A DNA stretch of 64,000 nt, taken from Pseudomonadota bacterium. GTDB taxonomy: Bacteria > Pseudomonadota > Alphaproteobacteria > Caulobacterales > Caulobacteraceae. The position numbers were made by a program, and so were the translations under genes. The stretch is taken from assembly GCA_023386645.1 (NCBI GenBank), contig JAEWJI010000019.1, forward strand, positions 51,139 to 115,138, read 5' to 3'. This document shows positions 35,044 to 44,322 of this stretch, one piece after another; positions within the stretch are counted from its first letter, which is position 1; each line of letters opens with the position of its first letter. The notes under the pieces were generated by a model. It did not search any database. It saw nothing but the letters and a program-made list of their open reading frames with translations, and had not been told where the DNA came from.

Positions 35044-35511
35044 TCACCCTCCGAAAAAGGGATGCTCGACCCGGTCGCCGGGGCGGGCGCCGATCTCGGC
35101 CGCGCGGCCGGCCCGGAGCTCGACCACTCCGCTGGCGGCGCCGTTCGAGGGGATGGGCGCTTCGGAATAGGGGGTGGCGTGGGCCGCGATCGAGACGATC
35201 CGGCCGTCCGGCGCGACATAGATGATGTCCAGCGGACTGGGGGTGTTCTTCATCCAGAAGCTGCGCTCCCCCGCTCCCGGGAACTCGAACAGCATGCCGC
35301 GATCGGCCTCGAGCGGCGGACGATACATCAGGCCGCGCGCCCTCTCCGCCTCGTCGTCGGCGATCTCGACCCAGAAGGCGTGCTCCCCCTGGGCGGTGAC
35401 GATGGTCAGCCGCTCCATCGGCTCGCCGGCGGCAGACACCGGGGCCTGAGGCGCACAGGAGGCCGCCAGCAGCGCGGCCGCCAGGGCCAGTATTCCGCGT
35501 CGATCGATCAT
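35044..35511 (-). CDS. DUF192 family exported protein
   Basis: The 155-residue protein has an N-terminal signal with lipobox-like LLAASC. The DUF192 core follows: EIADDEAERARGLMYRP, GMLFEFP, FWMKNTPSPLDIIYV and VVELRAGRAAEIG. The fold is a small beta barrel found in many bacteria and archaea, with no established biochemical role. It lies between tRNA-Pro and the double cold-shock gene, on the same strand as both. Confidence 0.85.
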   Translation of the reverse strand: MIDRRGILALAAALLAASCAPQAPVSAAGEPMERLTIVTAQGEHAFWVEIADDEAERARGLMYRPPLEADRGMLFEFPGAGERSFWMKNTPSPLDIIYVAPDGRIVSIAAHATPYSEAPIPSNGAASGVVELRAGRAAEIGARPGDRVEHPFFGG

Positions 35512-35535
35512 GAACTCGCCCTCGGGGGCGATCGG

Positions 35536-36108
35536 TCAGTCGCCCGGTCTGATCTCGGCGACGACCAGCCCCTTGGGTCCCTCGGCGAACCGGACGTGGA
35601 CAGCGTCGCCCGGCGTCAGGTCGTCGAGCCCGCAACGGCGGAGCGTCTCGATGTGCACGAAGATATCCGCCGGATCGCTGGCGCGCACCACGAAACCATA
35701 GCCCTTGGTCCGATTGAACCACTTGACGGTGGCGGCCTCCAGCACGCCAGTCGGCTCGGTCACCTCACGAGGCCCGAGGTTGCGTGCGTCCGCCTTCAAC
35801 CCGTCATAGGCGGGCCGCCGGATGGGCTGGGAAGCCGCCGGATCGCCCGCGCCTAGGCTGTGGACCGCGATCACCTGCCAGCCCTTGGGCCGGCGCACGC
35901 AGTCGCATTCGACGGGAGCCCCCTCCCCCGCCGCGTCGTGCCCGCTCTCGCGCAGGCTGGTGATGTGCAGAAGCACATCGGCCTTGTCCGTCATCGACGG
36001 ATCGTCAGGCACGATGAAGCCGTAGCCCTTGGCGACGTCGAACCATTTGACGCGGCCGGAAAGGCGGACTGTCGCCGGCGCCTCCGGCGTCTCAGTATCA
36101 ATCAACAT
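35536..36108 (-). CDS. Tandem cold-shock-domain protein (CspC/CspD-like)
   Basis: The 190-residue protein has two cold-shock domains. The first (from GRVKWFDVAKGYGFIVPDD) and the second (ATVKWFNRTKGYGFVVRASD, FVHIETLRRCG) both keep the RNP-1 (KGYGF) motif. The RNP-2-like strands read VLLHIT and IFVHIE. This double-CSD form is known from Caulobacter CspC and CspD, single-stranded nucleic-acid binders active in stationary phase. It is followed closely by the DUF192 gene. Confidence 0.9.
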   Translation of the reverse strand: MLIDTETPEAPATVRLSGRVKWFDVAKGYGFIVPDDPSMTDKADVLLHITSLRESGHDAAGEGAPVECDCVRRPKGWQVIAVHSLGAGDPAASQPIRRPAYDGLKADARNLGPREVTEPTGVLEAATVKWFNRTKGYGFVVRASDPADIFVHIETLRRCGLDDLTPGDAVHVRFAEGPKGLVVAEIRPGD

Positions 36109-36262
36109 GTTGCCCCCGCCTGCGAAGTAAGTGCAGACGCGGCGATCTTAACACGGTTCCGCGAACGTCACGCGTCCAAAAACAACAGTTCCATGGCGCA
36201 TCGCGGAGCGCCGACCAACCGTCGTCGAATGAGATGTTCAGGATGTGGGGGAAGGCCCCGCG

Positions 36263-36337
36263 TGGCAGTCCCTAGGGGAATCGAACCCCTCTTTTCAGGT
36301 TGAAAACCTGACGTCCTAACCGATAGACGAAGGGACC
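36263..36337 (-). tRNA. tRNA-Glu (UUC)
   Basis: The minus strand begins GGTCCCTTCGTCTATCGGTT, has anticodon stem CAGGT/ACCTG with loop TTTTCAA (anticodon TTC) and T loop GTTCGATTC, and ends AGGGACTG CCA. It decodes GAA and GAG. The promoter match just upstream is strong. Besides translation, charged tRNA-Glu is the C5-pathway precursor of heme elsewhere; this genome instead has ALA synthase (hemA at 60.4 kb). Confidence 0.95.
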
Positions 36338-36355
36338 GCTGCGCGGGGAGCCGGC

Positions 36356-36384
36356 GATATAGCCAACGATTCCCAAGGGCGCAA
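36356..36384 (-). promoter_or_regulatory. Promoter of tRNA-Glu
   Basis: Minus-strand TTGCGC (36379-36384) and TATATC (36356-36361) are spaced 17 bases apart, with the -10 box about 19 bases upstream of the mature tRNA 5' end. Box quality and spacing make this one of the better promoter matches in the window. Confidence 0.6.
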
Positions 36385-36406
36385 GCGGCGAGGTCGGAGC
36401 TTTTCG

Positions 36407-38230
36407 TCAACCGCCGATCGGGCTCTGGCGGGGATCGGCCACGTCCTCGATCTCGAACTGCACGCCCCGGCGGCCGTTCCAGTCATCGGGCTTCAGCCGG
36501 CCCGCTACCGACAGACCGCCCTGTCCCGACAGGAGCGCACGCCCGGTCGGAAGATCGGCGCAGCGCCAGGCGACGGCGCGAATGCTGTCGCCCGAAGCGC
36601 CCACCAGCCGGCAACGGACGTGGCCGCCGGTCATCTGGACCGGCTCGCGCACCGAGACGCGCTCCAGGGCGAACAGGGGCTCAGGATTTCCGGGGCCAAA
36701 GGGGGCGAGGCGCTCGAAGGCGTCGCAAAGGGCGCGGCTCGCCCCGCCCGGCTCGACGAGGGCGTCGATGGCCAGGTGGTCACCGTCGGCGGCGGCGTCG
36801 TGCTCGAGCGCCAGTTCCGCGTCCAGGAAGTCCCCGAGCGCGGGCAGGCCATCGGGCGCGACGGTCAGGCCCGCGGCCATGGCGTGGCCCCCGCCGGCCA
36901 GGAGCAGGCCGCGTTCGAAGGCGGCCTGGACCGCGCGGCCCAGGTTCAGGCCCGGCTGGGAGCGGCCCGAGCCCTTGCCGACGCCGCTGACCGGGTCGAC
37001 GCCGACCACGATCACGGGCTTGCGCCAGCGTTCGCGCAGGCGCCCGGCGACGATGCCGACAACGCCCGGATGCCAGTCCTCGCCGGAGACGATGACGACG
37101 GCGCCGTCCAGATGGCCGCTGTTGGCTTCGGCCAGACGCACGGCCTCTTCGAGAACCGCGCGCTCGACCTCGCGGCGCGAGGCGTTCAGGGCGTCGAGTT
37201 CCTGAGCCAGCGCCAAGGCCTCGGCCGGGTCGTCTGTGGAGAGCAGACGGGCGCCCAGGTCGGCGCGGCCGATCCGCCCGCCGGCGTTAATGCGCGGGCC
37301 CAGGATGAAACCGGCGTGGTGGCTCTTGGCCGGGCCCAGTTCTGAGCCCGCCACCTCCATCAGCGCCTTGAGGCCCAGATTGGACCAGGTGGACATGGCC
37401 CGGAGCCCGAGGGCCGCCAGGGCCCGGTTGAAGCCCGTCAGGGCGGTGACGTCGCAGATGGCGCCCAGCGCCGCCAGCGGCAGCCAGGCGCGCAGGTCGG
37501 GCTCCGGTCGGTCGGCGAAGACACCGCGCCGGCGCGCCTCGCGGTTCAGGGCGGCCAGAAGGACGAAGACCACGCCCGCCGCCGCCAGATGCCCCTGCCC
37601 CGACGTACAGTCCGGACGATTCGGATTGACCACGGCCCGACAGGCGGGCGGCGCCTCGCGCATCAGGTGATGGTCGATAACCACGACGTCGAGGCCGATG
37701 GCGCAGGCGTGCCGGATCGGCTCGACCGCCGCCGCGCCGCAGTCGACGGTGATCACCAGGTCGGCGCCATCGGCCTTCAGCGTCTCGAAGGCGCGCGGCG
37801 TCGGGCCGTAACCCTCGGTGAGACGGTCGGGAACATAGACCGGCAGGTCGGCGCCCATGGCCCGGAACCAGCGGACCAACAGGGCCGCGCTGGAGGCGCC
37901 GTCGACGTCGTAGTCGGCGAAGACCCAGACTTTGGAGCCTGCCTGCCAGGCGTCGACGATGGCTTCCGCCGCCTTGTCCATGTCCGCGAAACTGGACGGA
38001 TCCGGAAAGAGGGCGCGGAGGGTGGGCTCCAGGAAGTCGCGCCCGGCCTCGGGGCCGACGCCGCGCGCGGCGAGAGCCCGGGCCAGAGGCTCCTCCAGCC
38101 CCAGGCCCTGCATGTGGGCGCGGGTGACGGAGGCTTCGGCGGGGCGAAGGCGCCAGGCGCGGCCGGACAGCGAGCGATCCACGCCCAGGAAGGCCGGTCG
38201 CAGCGTCCCCGCCTGGCCCCCGTCCGCCAT
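36407..38230 (-). CDS. recJ: Single-stranded-DNA exonuclease RecJ
   Basis: The 607-residue DHH-family nuclease has the catalytic motifs VFADYDVDGASSAAL (motif I), VITVDCGAAAV and VVVIDHHLM (DHH). The GRINAGGRIGRADLGARLL block follows, then the DHHA1 domain and an OB-fold C-terminus. RecJ degrades 5' single-stranded ends in RecFOR recombination and mismatch repair. Its ATG overlaps the glpX stop by one base (TGATG). A longer upstream open frame is a shadow of glpX. Confidence 0.95.
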   Translation of the reverse strand: MADGGQAGTLRPAFLGVDRSLSGRAWRLRPAEASVTRAHMQGLGLEEPLARALAARGVGPEAGRDFLEPTLRALFPDPSSFADMDKAAEAIVDAWQAGSKVWVFADYDVDGASSAALLVRWFRAMGADLPVYVPDRLTEGYGPTPRAFETLKADGADLVITVDCGAAAVEPIRHACAIGLDVVVIDHHLMREAPPACRAVVNPNRPDCTSGQGHLAAAGVVFVLLAALNREARRRGVFADRPEPDLRAWLPLAALGAICDVTALTGFNRALAALGLRAMSTWSNLGLKALMEVAGSELGPAKSHHAGFILGPRINAGGRIGRADLGARLLSTDDPAEALALAQELDALNASRREVERAVLEEAVRLAEANSGHLDGAVVIVSGEDWHPGVVGIVAGRLRERWRKPVIVVGVDPVSGVGKGSGRSQPGLNLGRAVQAAFERGLLLAGGGHAMAAGLTVAPDGLPALGDFLDAELALEHDAAADGDHLAIDALVEPGGASRALCDAFERLAPFGPGNPEPLFALERVSVREPVQMTGGHVRCRLVGASGDSIRAVAWRCADLPTGRALLSGQGGLSVAGRLKPDDWNGRRGVQFEIEDVADPRQSPIGG

Positions 38231-39186
38231 CAGACCGGTCGCTTCGTCCGGATGCGCCGGACCGTGCGGCTGGCGGAATCCATGACCAGGGTGTGGGTGT
38301 GGACGAAGCCGCCCGACATGCGCACCCCGTCCAGCATGGCCCCCTTGGTCACGCCGGTGGCGGCGAAGATGGCGTCCTTCGACACCAGCTCGTGCAGATC
38401 GTACTTGCGGTCGAAGTCGGTGACGCCGGTGCGCGAGGCGCGGGCGCGTTCGTCGTCGTTGCGGAACAGGAGCCGGCCCTGGAAATGGCCGCCGACGCAT
38501 TTCAGCGCCGCGGCCGCCAGCACGCCCTCCGGCGCGCCGCCGGAGCCTAGATAGAGGTCGATGCCGGTCTCGGGCTCGGCGGTGTGGATCACCCCGGCCA
38601 CGTCGCCGTCGGTGATCAGCATCACCTTGGCGCCGACCTCGCGCAGGGCGGCGATCAAGGCTTCATGGCGCGGACGATCCATGACGCAGACGTTGATGTC
38701 GCGCGGATCGACGCCCTTGGCCGAGGCCAGCGAGCGCACGTTGTCCTGGGGGCTCATGTCCAGATCGACCGTCCCGGGCGCATAGCCGGGGCCGATGGCG
38801 ATCTTGTCCATGTAGGTGTCGGGCGCATGCAGCATGCCGCCGCCGGGAGACATGGCGAGCACGCACAGGGCGTTGGCCATGGCCTTGGCGGTCAGGGTCG
38901 TGCCTTCCAGCGGATCCAGGGCGATGTCGATGGCCGGGCCTTTGCCCGTGCCGACCTTCTCTCCGATGTAGAGCATGGGGGCTTCGTCGCGCTCGCCCTC
39001 GCCGATGACGATTTTGCCGTCGATGTCGAGCGCGTTGAGCGCCGTGCGCATGGCGTCGACCGCCAGCTGGTCGGCGCCCTTCTCATTGCCCCGGCCCACG
39101 CCGGCGTAGGAGGCGATGGCGGCCAGTTCCGTGACGCGGGCGGCGTCGGCGGCGAGCGTCGAAGCATAGGGGGCCGTATCGGCCAT
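38230..39186 (-). CDS. glpX: Class II fructose-1,6-bisphosphatase
   Basis: The 318-residue protein has the GlpX motifs VIGEGERDEAPMLY, DPLEGTTLTAKAMANAL, SPGGGMLHAPDTYMDK and the sugar-phosphate region GSGGAPEGVLAAAALKC. It dephosphorylates fructose 1,6-bisphosphate in gluconeogenesis using Mn2+ or Mg2+. A strong GAGGAG Shine-Dalgarno precedes the ATG. It is coupled to recJ. The homoserine dehydrogenase gene I would expect upstream in related genomes is not here. Confidence 0.95.
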   Translation of the reverse strand: MADTAPYASTLAADAARVTELAAIASYAGVGRGNEKGADQLAVDAMRTALNALDIDGKIVIGEGERDEAPMLYIGEKVGTGKGPAIDIALDPLEGTTLTAKAMANALCVLAMSPGGGMLHAPDTYMDKIAIGPGYAPGTVDLDMSPQDNVRSLASAKGVDPRDINVCVMDRPRHEALIAALREVGAKVMLITDGDVAGVIHTAEPETGIDLYLGSGGAPEGVLAAAALKCVGGHFQGRLLFRNDDERARASRTGVTDFDRKYDLHELVSKDAIFAATGVTKGAMLDGVRMSGGFVHTHTLVMDSASRTVRRIRTKRPV

Positions 39187-39209
39187 GGGCGATCTCCTCG
39201 GGACATGAT

Positions 39210-39230
39210 CCCCGGATTCTCCGTCCGGGG
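39210..39230. other. 7-base-stem hairpin upstream of glpX
   Basis: CCCCGGA and TCCGGGG flank TTCTCCG in the gap between the lipoprotein gene and glpX. No T run follows, so it may be a transcript-stabilising or attenuation structure rather than a terminator. Confidence 0.35.
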
Positions 39231-39256
39231 CGAAGATTCAGACGACGATGTCCGCC

Positions 39257-39688
39257 TCAGCGGCGGCGGATGGGCGGCGGAGCCCGGCCCCGGTCGCGCA
39301 GGCGACGGCCCAGGGCCTCGATCTCCTCGGGCGTCATCACGACGATGGGCGGCGGCAGGCCCGCGCGCAGGCGTTCGCGGGTCTCGGCCTCGAACCCGGC
39401 GGGATCGGCCAGCGTCCAATCGATCCGCGCCACAGCCTCCGCGAGCGCGCCCGACTCGGCCCTTAGGCCGCCAGCCCGTTCGGCCACCGCCGCCGGGGTC
39501 AGACCGTCGGGCGCATGGCGGGGGAAGTCGGCCCAGCGCGGATATTCCCTGTTCTCCGCCACTAGGGCCTCGACGCGGGGCGCGAGGGGCGATGCGGCGT
39601 CGGTGGCCGGGCTGAAGCCGGCGGCGCATCCGCCCAGCCCGGCGACGGCCAGGATCAGGGTCGGAAATATGAGGTCTGGCGCCTTCAT
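39257..39688 (-). CDS. Hypothetical lipoprotein
   Basis: From the ATG of MKAPDLIFPTLILAVAGLGGC the protein has a lipoprotein signal with lipobox AGLGGC. About 120 residues of helical, Ala- and Arg-rich sequence follow, ending PPPIRRR. No family is recognised. ATG at 39703 would add five residues ahead of the signal and is less likely. It is divergent from phaC, with only ~95 bases between the starts. Confidence 0.6.
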   Translation of the reverse strand: MKAPDLIFPTLILAVAGLGGCAAGFSPATDAASPLAPRVEALVAENREYPRWADFPRHAPDGLTPAAVAERAGGLRAESGALAEAVARIDWTLADPAGFEAETRERLRAGLPPPIVVMTPEEIEALGRRLRDRGRAPPPIRRR

Positions 39689-39783
39689 GTCGGTCGCGGT
39701 CATATGCCATGACGGCGTCGGGCGAAAGCGGCCCGGCCCACGTCAGACGATGTCGCCCAGACCCGCCCCGCGAGGAGACAGCC

Positions 39784-41769
39784 ATGGCCCGGCGCCCGAA
39801 GTCTGATTCCCCCACGCCGACGCTCGAAGCCGCCAAGGCTCCGAGGAAGCCGGGTCGGCCGACCTCCGCCAGGCCGCACGCGAGCAAGACCAAGGCCGAG
39901 CCAGCGCCCGTCGTGGAGCCGAAGGCGGCCGCTCCGCAAGCGGCGGAGGCCCCGCCCTCCCCTGCTTCGGTACCGCCTTCTCACGAGCCGCCGGCAACGC
40001 TGGGCGCCGAGCAGCGGCAGATGATCGAGACGCTGTCGCTCAACCTCGCCAAGGCGGCGATGACGGCGCAGGCGGCGATCGCCGAGGCGGCGCTGCGCCA
40101 GGCGGACCGGCCCGCCGCCCTGTCGCCCGACCCGTTCAACGTGGCCCCGGCCATGACCTCGGTGATGACCAGTTTGGCGGCGCGGCCGGACCGCCTGTTC
40201 CAGGCCCAGGCCGACCTGTTCAGCCGCTACATGGACCTGTGGGCCTCGACGACGCGGATGGCGACGGGCGAGGCCGCGCCCGAGCCGTCGAAGGACAAGC
40301 GGTTCAAGGATCCGGCCTGGTCCGAGAACCCGATGTTCGACGTCATGCGCCAGTCGTATCTGGTGACGGCGGACTGGATGAACGGACTGGTGGCCTCGGT
40401 CGAGGACGTCGATCCGCGCACCAAGCGGCGGGCGGAGTTCTTCACCAAGCTGCTGACCGACGCCTTCTCGCCCTCCAACTTCCTGGCGTCCAATCCGGCG
40501 GCGCTGAAGGCCCTGGCGGAGACCAATGGCGAGAGCCTGGTCAAGGGGATGCAGAACTTCGCCGCGGACCTGGAGCGGGGCGGCGGCAAGCTGAAGATCA
40601 GCCAGAGCCAGTACGACCGGTTCGAGGTAGGGGTGAACGTCGCGACCGCGCCGGGCCAGGTCGTGTGGCGCGACGAGCTGTTCGAACTGATCCAGTACGA
40701 TGCGACGACGGAGCGGCAGCGTGCGGTTCCGCTGCTGATCTTCCCGCCCTGGATCAACAAGTTCTACATCCTGGACCTGCAGCCCGAAAACTCGATGATC
40801 CGCTGGCTTTCAGCCCAGGGGTTCACCGTCTTCGTCTGCTCCTGGGTGAATCCGGACAAGGACAAGGCCGACTACGGGTTCGACGATTACCTGCACAAGG
40901 GCATGTACCGGGCGGTCGAAAAGGTTCTGGAGCAGACCGGGTCCGACCACCTGAACACCGTCGGCTACTGCATCGGCGGGACGCTGATGGGGGCGGCGCT
41001 GGCGCATATGGCGGCGCACGGCGACGACCGGATCACCGCGACCACCTTCTTCGCGGCCCAACACGATTTCGCGGAAGCCGGCGACCTGCTGCTGTTCACC
41101 GACGACCACTGGCTGAGCGAGATCGAGCAGCAGATGGACGCGGCCGGCGGGGTGCTGCCCGGCGCGGCCACGGCCGACACCTTCAATGCGCTGAGGGCCA
41201 ACGACCTGATCTGGTCGTTCTTCGTCTCGAACTATCTGCTGGGCAAGGACCCGCCGGCGTTCGACCTGCTGTTCTGGAACGCGGACCAGACGCGGATGCC
41301 GAAGCGGCTGCACATGGACTACCTGCGCTCCATGTACGGCAAGAACGCCATGACCCGGGGCGAGTTCGAGATCGGAGGGGTGAAGGTCGACCTATCGAAG
41401 GTGACGATCCCGCTGTACTTCCAGGCCAGCCGGGAGGATCACATCGCGCCGATGAACTCGGTCTATCGCTCGGCGCGGGCCTTTTCGAATGCGGACGTGA
41501 CCCTGACGCTGGCGGGGTCGGGCCATATCGCGGGGGTGGTCAATCCGCCCTCGGCCCGGAAATACCAGCACTGGACCAACGACGCCTTGCCCGAGACCCT
41601 GCAGGAGTGGCAGGCGGGGGCCGAGCAGCATCCCGGCAGCTGGTGGGAGCACTGGGCCGAGTGGCTGCACGAGCGGTCGGGCGACTGGGTCCCCGCCCGC
41701 GATCCGAAGTCTGGGCCGCTGAAGCCCATCGAGCCGGCCCCCGGTAGCTATGTGAAGGTGAAGAGTTGA
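39784..41769 (+). CDS. phaC: Class I polyhydroxyalkanoate synthase
   Basis: The 661-residue enzyme shows the PhaC N-terminal domain and WSENPMFDVMRQSYL. The lipase-box-like GYCIGG holds the catalytic cysteine near residue 398, and a late SGHIAGV His region is present. It polymerises (R)-3-hydroxyacyl-CoA into PHA granules. The start ATG has a GAGGAG ribosome site eight bases upstream. The first ~75 residues are a Lys/Ala/Pro-rich tail with an AT-hook-like APRKPGRPTSA, longer than usual for the family. No phaA, phaB or phasin gene is adjacent. Confidence 0.93.
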   Translation: MARRPKSDSPTPTLEAAKAPRKPGRPTSARPHASKTKAEPAPVVEPKAAAPQAAEAPPSPASVPPSHEPPATLGAEQRQMIETLSLNLAKAAMTAQAAIAEAALRQADRPAALSPDPFNVAPAMTSVMTSLAARPDRLFQAQADLFSRYMDLWASTTRMATGEAAPEPSKDKRFKDPAWSENPMFDVMRQSYLVTADWMNGLVASVEDVDPRTKRRAEFFTKLLTDAFSPSNFLASNPAALKALAETNGESLVKGMQNFAADLERGGGKLKISQSQYDRFEVGVNVATAPGQVVWRDELFELIQYDATTERQRAVPLLIFPPWINKFYILDLQPENSMIRWLSAQGFTVFVCSWVNPDKDKADYGFDDYLHKGMYRAVEKVLEQTGSDHLNTVGYCIGGTLMGAALAHMAAHGDDRITATTFFAAQHDFAEAGDLLLFTDDHWLSEIEQQMDAAGGVLPGAATADTFNALRANDLIWSFFVSNYLLGKDPPAFDLLFWNADQTRMPKRLHMDYLRSMYGKNAMTRGEFEIGGVKVDLSKVTIPLYFQASREDHIAPMNSVYRSARAFSNADVTLTLAGSGHIAGVVNPPSARKYQHWTNDALPETLQEWQAGAEQHPGSWWEHWAEWLHERSGDWVPARDPKSGPLKPIEPAPGSYVKVKS

Positions 41770-42140
41770 ATCCGAACGCGCTTCTGGCCGTGACCACGGT
41801 CCTGGCCCTGACCCTGATCGTGACGACCGCCAGCGTGCTGGGGCCCGAGGGCGTCTGGATGAAATATCTGCCGGCGGCGCTGCTGAGCGTGGTCGGCTTC
41901 CTGGTGCTGAACCGGCTGGTGATGATCCGGCGCAAGCGAAAGCCCAAGGCCCTGATCCAGGCGGATCAGCCGATCACCCTGATCCTGGCGATGATCTTTC
42001 CGCTGACCATGATCCTGTCGGCGGGCCTCCCGATCATCGCGCCGGGCGGCGAGTACGGCCTGATGATCGTCATGGCCGGCGTCTTCACCGGCCTGACCAT
42101 CCAGAGCGCGGCGGCGGCGAAGTCTGAGGCCGAGGGCTGA
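41766..42140 (+). CDS. Small membrane protein coupled to phaC
   Basis: A 124-residue protein with about four hydrophobic segments (ALLAVTTVLALTLIVTTASV; YLPAALLSVVGFLVL; ITLILAMIFPLTMILSAGLP; LMIVMAGVFTGLTI) and a basic loop RRKRKPK. No named family is recognised. The TTG start overlaps the phaC stop as TTGA, so expression depends on phaC translation. The coupling suggests a link to PHA granules or their membrane assembly, which is inference only. Confidence 0.65.
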   Translation: MNPNALLAVTTVLALTLIVTTASVLGPEGVWMKYLPAALLSVVGFLVLNRLVMIRRKRKPKALIQADQPITLILAMIFPLTMILSAGLPIIAPGGEYGLMIVMAGVFTGLTIQSAAAAKSEAEG

Positions 42141-42143
42141 GCG

Positions 42144-43079
<936 letters not shown>

Positions 43080-43122
43080 GCCGGCTCCTAACCCTTCTCC
43101 CGCGAGCGGAGAAGGAAGATAG

Positions 43123-43154
43123 AAAAAGGGCGCTCCGGTTTCCCGAAGCGCCCC
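43123..43154 (-). terminator. Rho-independent terminator after rpsI
   Basis: On the minus strand GGGGCGCTTC pairs with GGAGCGCCC around GGGAAACC, followed by five T residues. It lies about 25 bases past the rpsI stop, so it ends the rplM-rpsI transcript. Confidence 0.8.
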
Positions 43155-43177
43155 AAATCCAAACCGCGTGAACGCGA

Positions 43178-43672
43178 TTAGCGCTTCGAGAACTGGAAGC
43201 TGCGGCGGGCCTTGGCGCGGCCGTACTTCTTGCGCTCGACGACGCGGGCGTCGCGGGTCAGGAAGCCGTGGGGCTTCAGGACCGGGCGGAGCGCCGGTTC
43301 ATAGTGGGTCAGGGCGTGCGACAGGCCGTGGCGGATGGCGCCGGCCTGGCCCGACAGACCCGAGCCCTCGACGGTGCAGATCACGTCGAACTGAGTGGCG
43401 CGGTCGGTGACGTTCAGCGGCTGGGCGACCATCATCTGCAGCACGGGGCGGGCGAAGTACTGGGCCAGCTCCTTGCCGTTGACGGTGATCTTGCCCGAGC
43501 CCGGCTTCACCCACACGCGGGCGATGGCGTTCTTGCGCTTGCCGGTCGAGTAGGCGCGGCCCTGGGCGTCCAGCTTCTGGACGTATTCCGGAGCGGCCTC
43601 GGCGGCGGCGCCGCCCATGCCCTTGAGGGCGTCAAAGCCGGTGGCGGCTTCGGTGTTGGTCACGTCGGTCAT
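43178..43672 (-). CDS. rpsI: 30S ribosomal protein S9
   Basis: The 164-residue protein ends with the S9 signature GLSHALTHYEPALRPVLKPHGFLTRDARVVERKKYGRAKARRSFQFSKR-type tail, whose C-terminal Arg reaches the ribosomal P site. The N-terminal ~35 residues are an extension common in alphaproteobacteria. It follows rplM after two bases and ends at a clear terminator. Confidence 0.97.
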   Translation of the reverse strand: MTDVTNTEAATGFDALKGMGGAAAEAAPEYVQKLDAQGRAYSTGKRKNAIARVWVKPGSGKITVNGKELAQYFARPVLQMMVAQPLNVTDRATQFDVICTVEGSGLSGQAGAIRHGLSHALTHYEPALRPVLKPHGFLTRDARVVERKKYGRAKARRSFQFSKR

Positions 43673-43674
43673 GC

Positions 43675-44151
43675 TCAGACGCTCCGGGTGTTCTTGGGCG
43701 AGGCCGACTTGAAGTCGATCGTCTCGGGCGACTGGGCCTGGTGGGTGTGCTCCGCGCCGGAGAAGAGGCGCAGGTGGGTCATCTGACGGCGAGCCAGCGG
43801 GCTCTCCTTGGGCAGCATGCGCTCGACGGCCTTCTCGAGCACGCGCTCGGGGAAGCGGCCGTTCAGCACCTTCTCAGGGGTGGTCGACTTGACGCCGCCC
43901 GGGTGGCCGGTGTGGCGATAGTAGACCTTGTCGGTGTTCTTCTTGCCGGTGAACACGACCTTGTCGACGTTGGTGACGACGACGTAGTCGCCGCAATCGA
44001 CGTGCGGGGTGTAGTCGCCGCGGTGCTTGCCGCGCAGACGGTTGGCGATAAAGGTCGCGAGACGGCCCACCACGACGCCTTCGGCGTCGATGTGGATCCA
44101 CTTCTTCTCGACCTCGGCCGGCTTCAGCGAAGCCGTGGTGCTCTTCAGCAT
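43675..44151 (-). CDS. rplM: 50S ribosomal protein L13
   Basis: The 158-residue protein has WIHIDAEGVVVGRLATFIANRLRGK, TPHVDCGDYVVVTN and YRHTGHPGGVKSTT, all L13 blocks. L13 is an early-assembling large-subunit protein binding 23S rRNA. It is first in the rplM-rpsI operon, with a near-consensus promoter about 65 bases upstream. Confidence 0.97.
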   Translation of the reverse strand: MLKSTTASLKPAEVEKKWIHIDAEGVVVGRLATFIANRLRGKHRGDYTPHVDCGDYVVVTNVDKVVFTGKKNTDKVYYRHTGHPGGVKSTTPEKVLNGRFPERVLEKAVERMLPKESPLARRQMTHLRLFSGAEHTHQAQSPETIDFKSASPKNTRSV

Positions 44152-44214
44152 GACGAGGGTTCCTGGGAGACGAAACTTCAGGCCCGGCCATGGGGCGGCC
44201 GAGCGGAAGGCGCG

Positions 44215-44243
44215 CTGATAGAGGAAGCGGGGGCCCAGGTCAA
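44215..44243 (-). promoter_or_regulatory. Promoter of rplM-rpsI
   Basis: Minus-strand TTGACC (44238-44243) and TATCAG (44215-44220) are separated by exactly 17 bases. The leader to the rplM ATG would be about 57 bases. Match quality and position before a ribosomal operon make this convincing. Confidence 0.65.
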
Positions 44244-44322
44244 CGCCGAACGCTGGCGCAGGTTTAGTTCAGACCTATGATTTTATGCGACTTTCTACGG
44301 GTGGTATTAAAATACCGCACTC

